Positions 43,363 through 47,614 of a stretch of DNA of 47,614 bases are shown one piece after another. The translations under genes and the position numbers were made by a program. This DNA comes from Eggerthellaceae bacterium (lineage in GTDB: Bacteria; Actinomycetota; Coriobacteriia; Coriobacteriales; Eggerthellaceae), in the NCBI GenBank assembly GCA_017434045.1, contig JAFRGA010000088.1:1-47614 (forward strand). The letters run 5' to 3'. Every line of letters begins with the position of its first letter. The stretch's first letter is position 1. Below the pieces are notes generated by a model, which was not told the origin of the DNA, made no database searches, and worked only from the letters and a program-made list of their open reading frames with translations.

Positions 43363-43629
43363 CTAATCGCGGTTGCGACGACGGTCGCCGCGGCCGCTGA
43401 CGGCCGGAACCGCGTACGGCATGAGGGCCATCGTGCGTGCGCGCTTCACGGCATTGGCGATATCACGCTGATGCTGCATGCAGGCGCCGGTGACGCGACG
43501 CGGCTTGATCTTGCCGCGGTCGGTGACGAACTTGCGCAACAGCTGCGTGTCCTTGTAATCGACGTAGTCTACCTGGTCCTTGCAGAACTGGCAGTACTTA
43601 CGACGAGGCTGTTTCGAGTAGTCAGCCAT
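43363..43629 (-). CDS. rpsR: 30S ribosomal protein S18
   Basis: 88 residues. The conserved [20 protein letters not shown] core is present. CQFC at 13-16 plus the later Cys suggests the zinc-binding (C+) variant. It lies between ssb and rplI as in most bacteria. Confidence 0.97.
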   Translation of the reverse strand: MADYSKQPRRKYCQFCKDQVDYVDYKDTQLLRKFVTDRGKIKPRRVTGACMQHQRDIANAVKRARTMALMPYAVPAVSGRGDRRRNRD

Positions 43630-43648
43630 CTGTACCTCTTTTCAATAC

Positions 43649-44155
43649 CTAGAACGGAATGTCTTCGTCGTACACCGAAGAGGCGGTATCGATTGCCGGA
43701 GCTTGCGGGGCAACGGACGGCGCGGGCTGATATCCACCTGCATTGCCGCCCTGATAGCCGCCGGCGTTCTGGTAGTTTCCACCACCCTGATAGCCACCGC
43801 CCTGGTAGCCGGAGCCACCCTGGCTGTTGCGCGGGGAGAGGAACTCGAGCTCGTCGACGATCACCTCGAGCTTGGAGCGCTTCTGTCCATCACGCTCCCA
43901 CGTGCTGTAACGGAGCTTTCCCTCCAGGCCGATCTTGCTGCCTTTCGACAGGTAATTCGAAACGGCCTCTGCACGAGTTCCGAACATCGTGCAGTCGATG
44001 AAGTTCGCGTAATCTTCCCATTCGCCCGTCTGGCTGTTCTTGCGGCGATCGTTCACCGCCAGCCCGAACGACATGATGGCCATGCCAGATTGCGTGCGGC
44101 GCACTTCAGGGTCGCGCGTAAGGTTGCCCGTGAGAACGACTCGATTGATGCTCAT
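43649..44155 (-). CDS. ssb: single-stranded DNA-binding protein
   Basis: 168 residues. The OB-fold (MSINRVVLTGNLTRDPEVR, then DCTMFGTRAE and GKLRYSTWE) spans about 1-110. A Gly/Gln/Tyr-rich linker (YQGGGYQGGGNYQNAG) follows, and the acidic tip DEDIPF binds partner proteins. It sits between rpsF and rpsR, the site of the main Ssb. Confidence 0.97.
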   Translation of the reverse strand: MSINRVVLTGNLTRDPEVRRTQSGMAIMSFGLAVNDRRKNSQTGEWEDYANFIDCTMFGTRAEAVSNYLSKGSKIGLEGKLRYSTWERDGQKRSKLEVIVDELEFLSPRNSQGGSGYQGGGYQGGGNYQNAGGYQGGNAGGYQPAPSVAPQAPAIDTASSVYDEDIPF

Positions 44156-44203
44156 GTTTCCACCTCTTCTTGCCTTGCGCCCCCTTTACGAGGGCTCTCC
44201 CTT

Positions 44204-44497
44204 TTAACCGCGATCGGAACGGCACACGATCATGTGGCGCTCGACGTTGTCGTTGATGCGCAGAACACGATCAAGCTCGGCGATGTGGTTGGGATCGGCG
44301 TGGAAGTTGATGAGGATGTAGTCACCCTCGCTCAGCTTGTTGATCTCGTACGCGAGTTTGCGCTTGCCCCAGTCTTCCGTGCTATCGATAACGCCTTCAC
44401 CTGCGGTGATGGTGTTCTCGATGCGGTTCATGACATTTGCACGGCCCTCTTCATCAAGAGTCGGAGCAACAAAGAACAGCAATTCGTAAGCCTTCAT
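44204..44497 (-). CDS. rpsF: 30S ribosomal protein S6
   Basis: 97 residues. KAYELLFFVAPTLDEE, the WGKRKLAYEI motif and a C-terminal RHMIV are typical. I chose ATG 44497, seven nt from AGGAGG. It is the first gene of the ribosomal-ssb operon; its promoter must lie in the 44498-44780 gap, where I see no strong consensus. Confidence 0.96.
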   Translation of the reverse strand: MKAYELLFFVAPTLDEEGRANVMNRIENTITAGEGVIDSTEDWGKRKLAYEINKLSEGDYILINFHADPNHIAELDRVLRINDNVERHMIVCRSDRG

Positions 44498-44780
44498 CAG
44501 CTCACCTCCTTTGGACTTAACGGCCCCGGGCTGGTGAAGGCTCACACCGGGGCAGGATAAAAACAGCCTGCATATTCTAGCAAAGCAACAGCCGCTTCAC
44601 AAGAAATACCCAGTTCGCAAACAGCAGGATGCGTCCCGCCGATCCACGCGCGCCGCCCGAGTTTTTAAGACGCGCTCAACCAAGCCATGGGAAAACTGTA
44701 TCAGGGAAACCTTGCCCCGCTAGTCGGCGCTTGCTGGCATGCGCTTGAACGCGATATGGCTTCGCAACGCTCCAAACACA

Positions 44781-44806
44781 GCGCGGGAACCCATGGGTTC
44801 CCGCGC
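44781..44806 (-). terminator. palindromic terminator-like hairpin
   Basis: GCGCGGGAACCC-AT-GGGTTCCCGCGC is perfectly paired, and on the minus strand TGTGTTTGG follows. It is 57 nt past the stop of the gene at 44863. Confidence 0.7.
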
Positions 44807-44862
44807 GCATTCAATCTCTGTTTACGCGAATCTTGCCTGCGACGGCGTTTCGGAGCGCCCGA

Positions 44863-45429
44863 TTACGCTTCCCCGTCCTCTCCGCTTTCGGCATCGTCCG
44901 CGTCGTCCTCCAAATCCTTCAAGTTCAGCATGTAGTTCAAGGCGTTGCTGACGTAAATGGGCTCTTCGGCGAAGTGGACGGTCCCGTTCTCCTCCACGTC
45001 GTATACCAAGCCGATTGCGTGGCCATAAGGCTCGCCGGGGCAACCGCCCTCGGCTATGAGGCAGTCATGCGTCTCGCCCTTGGCGCCGGTTTCGACATAG
45101 CCGTCGTAGCAGAACCCGTACGCGAGGGCGCCACGCGCCCCTTCCACGGTCTTGCGTGCCGAGTGGAAGCACTCGGAGACCTCGTCGCCAGGATGTTCCT
45201 CCATGAACAGCGTCTCGCCCACCGCAAGGGCCGTGAACGGGATGATCTGCTCGCCTTTCTCCATCCGCTCAGATGCGTCTTTCAGGCAATAGCGCAGCAC
45301 GTTTTCCAGAACGAGGGGAATTTCGATTCGCTCTGCGGATTTGTCCTGGCCGCTTGCGGCCTTGTGGTTTATAAAGCGCGACAGGTCGATATTGCTCTCG
45401 GTCACGATGGCCTCCCTTTGGGTGTTCAT
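44863..45429 (-). CDS. conserved hypothetical protein, soluble
   Basis: 188 residues with no signal or membrane helix. Parts such as FCYDGYVETGAKGETHDCLIA and GEPYGHAIGLVYDVEENGTV suggest an alpha/beta fold of unknown use, and the C-terminus is acidic (DDADDAESGEDGEA). I recognise no catalytic motif. It lies alone between clpB and the rpsF operon on the minus strand. Confidence 0.75.
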   Translation of the reverse strand: MNTQREAIVTESNIDLSRFINHKAASGQDKSAERIEIPLVLENVLRYCLKDASERMEKGEQIIPFTALAVGETLFMEEHPGDEVSECFHSARKTVEGARGALAYGFCYDGYVETGAKGETHDCLIAEGGCPGEPYGHAIGLVYDVEENGTVHFAEEPIYVSNALNYMLNLKDLEDDADDAESGEDGEA

Positions 45430-45541
45430 GCAGAATATGTTCGTCCATTATAGCGCAGCGCCGCCGATGCCCGACAGACTAGCCGTCGGCGGAGGATCGC
45501 TACCCGCTCCCAGCGTTATGCTGTGTTGTTGGGATACCGTA

Positions 45542-45647
45542 GCAAAACCCAAGATGAGGACGTGACATCGGCGATTCCGCAGACACAAATTTAGTTACTC
45601 TAAAACTACGAGGACAAGCCGATGCGCGTTCTCATCTTGGGTTTTGC
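45542..45647. repeat. long hairpin 3' of clpB
   Basis: Arms 45542-45562 and 45627-45647 pair over 21 nt (one G-T), with an inner stem CATCGGC/GCCGATG at 45566-45572/45618-45624. The loop holds TTTAGTTACTCTAAA. The arms lack the GGGGAC core of the other family. Confidence 0.85.
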
Positions 45648-45743
45648 AGAACGTACGCCCCTGTGAACTGAAACCTCCCAGCGCCCCGTAATAGCTGATG
45701 GGCCATCGAGGAATCCCGATGGCCCACCGGTCATCTCATGTGG

Positions 45744-47614
<1,871 letters not shown>

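Overview
The window is GC-rich and gene-dense. It reads as part of the chromosome of a strictly anaerobic actinobacterium of the class Coriobacteriia, most likely family Eggerthellaceae. The pointers are indolepyruvate:ferredoxin oxidoreductase beside a phenylacetate-CoA ligase, a BCCT carrier, a lysine-riboswitch NhaC carrier, a 2[4Fe-4S] ferredoxin, several lineage-type zinc-ribbon membrane proteins, and tRNA genes that encode CCA. I cannot name the genus from sequence alone.

Layout. 1-5235: a VWA protein, a MoxR-type AAA ATPase fused to a methyltransferase, and a leftward tyrosine integrase that ends at a 3' tRNA-Arg(CCT) fragment. This looks like the right end of an element integrated in a tRNA gene. 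5.3-14.2 kb: a zinc-ribbon protein, aroK, tRNA-Ser(GCT), ispE, tadA, tRNA-Ser(TGA), a class IV aminotransferase, citrate synthase, a conserved barrel-like protein, and a methyltransferase paralogous to the fused one. 14.5-20.8 kb: an Rrf2 regulator, a lysine riboswitch with its NhaC carrier, tRNA-Arg(ACG), a sodium:solute symporter and a HAD phosphatase. 21.2-26.8 kb: paaK, iorB, iorA (with a long acidic tail) and purE. 26.8-32 kb: two zinc-ribbon membrane proteins, a small ferredoxin missed by a 60-codon cutoff, tRNA-Phe and a BCCT transporter. 32.2-37.5 kb, all on the minus strand: a radical-SAM HemN-like enzyme, a C39-like peptidase, a CbxX-type AAA ATPase, a Nif11-like leader peptide and a PPOX-family flavoprotein. 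37.8-47.6 kb: purD, purA, then rpsF-ssb-rpsR-rplI-dnaB, a hypothetical gene and the C-terminal two thirds of clpB, which runs off the right edge.

How the genes fit together. IorAB oxidises aryl pyruvates to aryl-acetyl-CoA, passing electrons to ferredoxin. PaaK can interconvert aryl-acetyl-CoA and the acid. Both fit amino-acid fermentation, as do the lysine-regulated carrier and the transaminase. purE, purD and purA supply purine synthesis.

The most unusual content is between the genes. (1) A structured repeat of about 210 bp sits at the 3' ends of paaK and dnaB, with compensatory base changes between the two copies. (2) A family of long hairpins shares a GGGGAC core but has copy-specific arms, mostly at gene 3' ends. 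(3) Both tRNA-Ser genes are flanked by a partial tRNA duplicate separated from the intact gene by a hairpin cassette. (4) Exact 15-nt inverted copies of the T-arm lie 54-59 nt downstream of three tRNA genes. (5) Several tandem GC-rich arrays are present. No CRISPR array or rRNA was seen.
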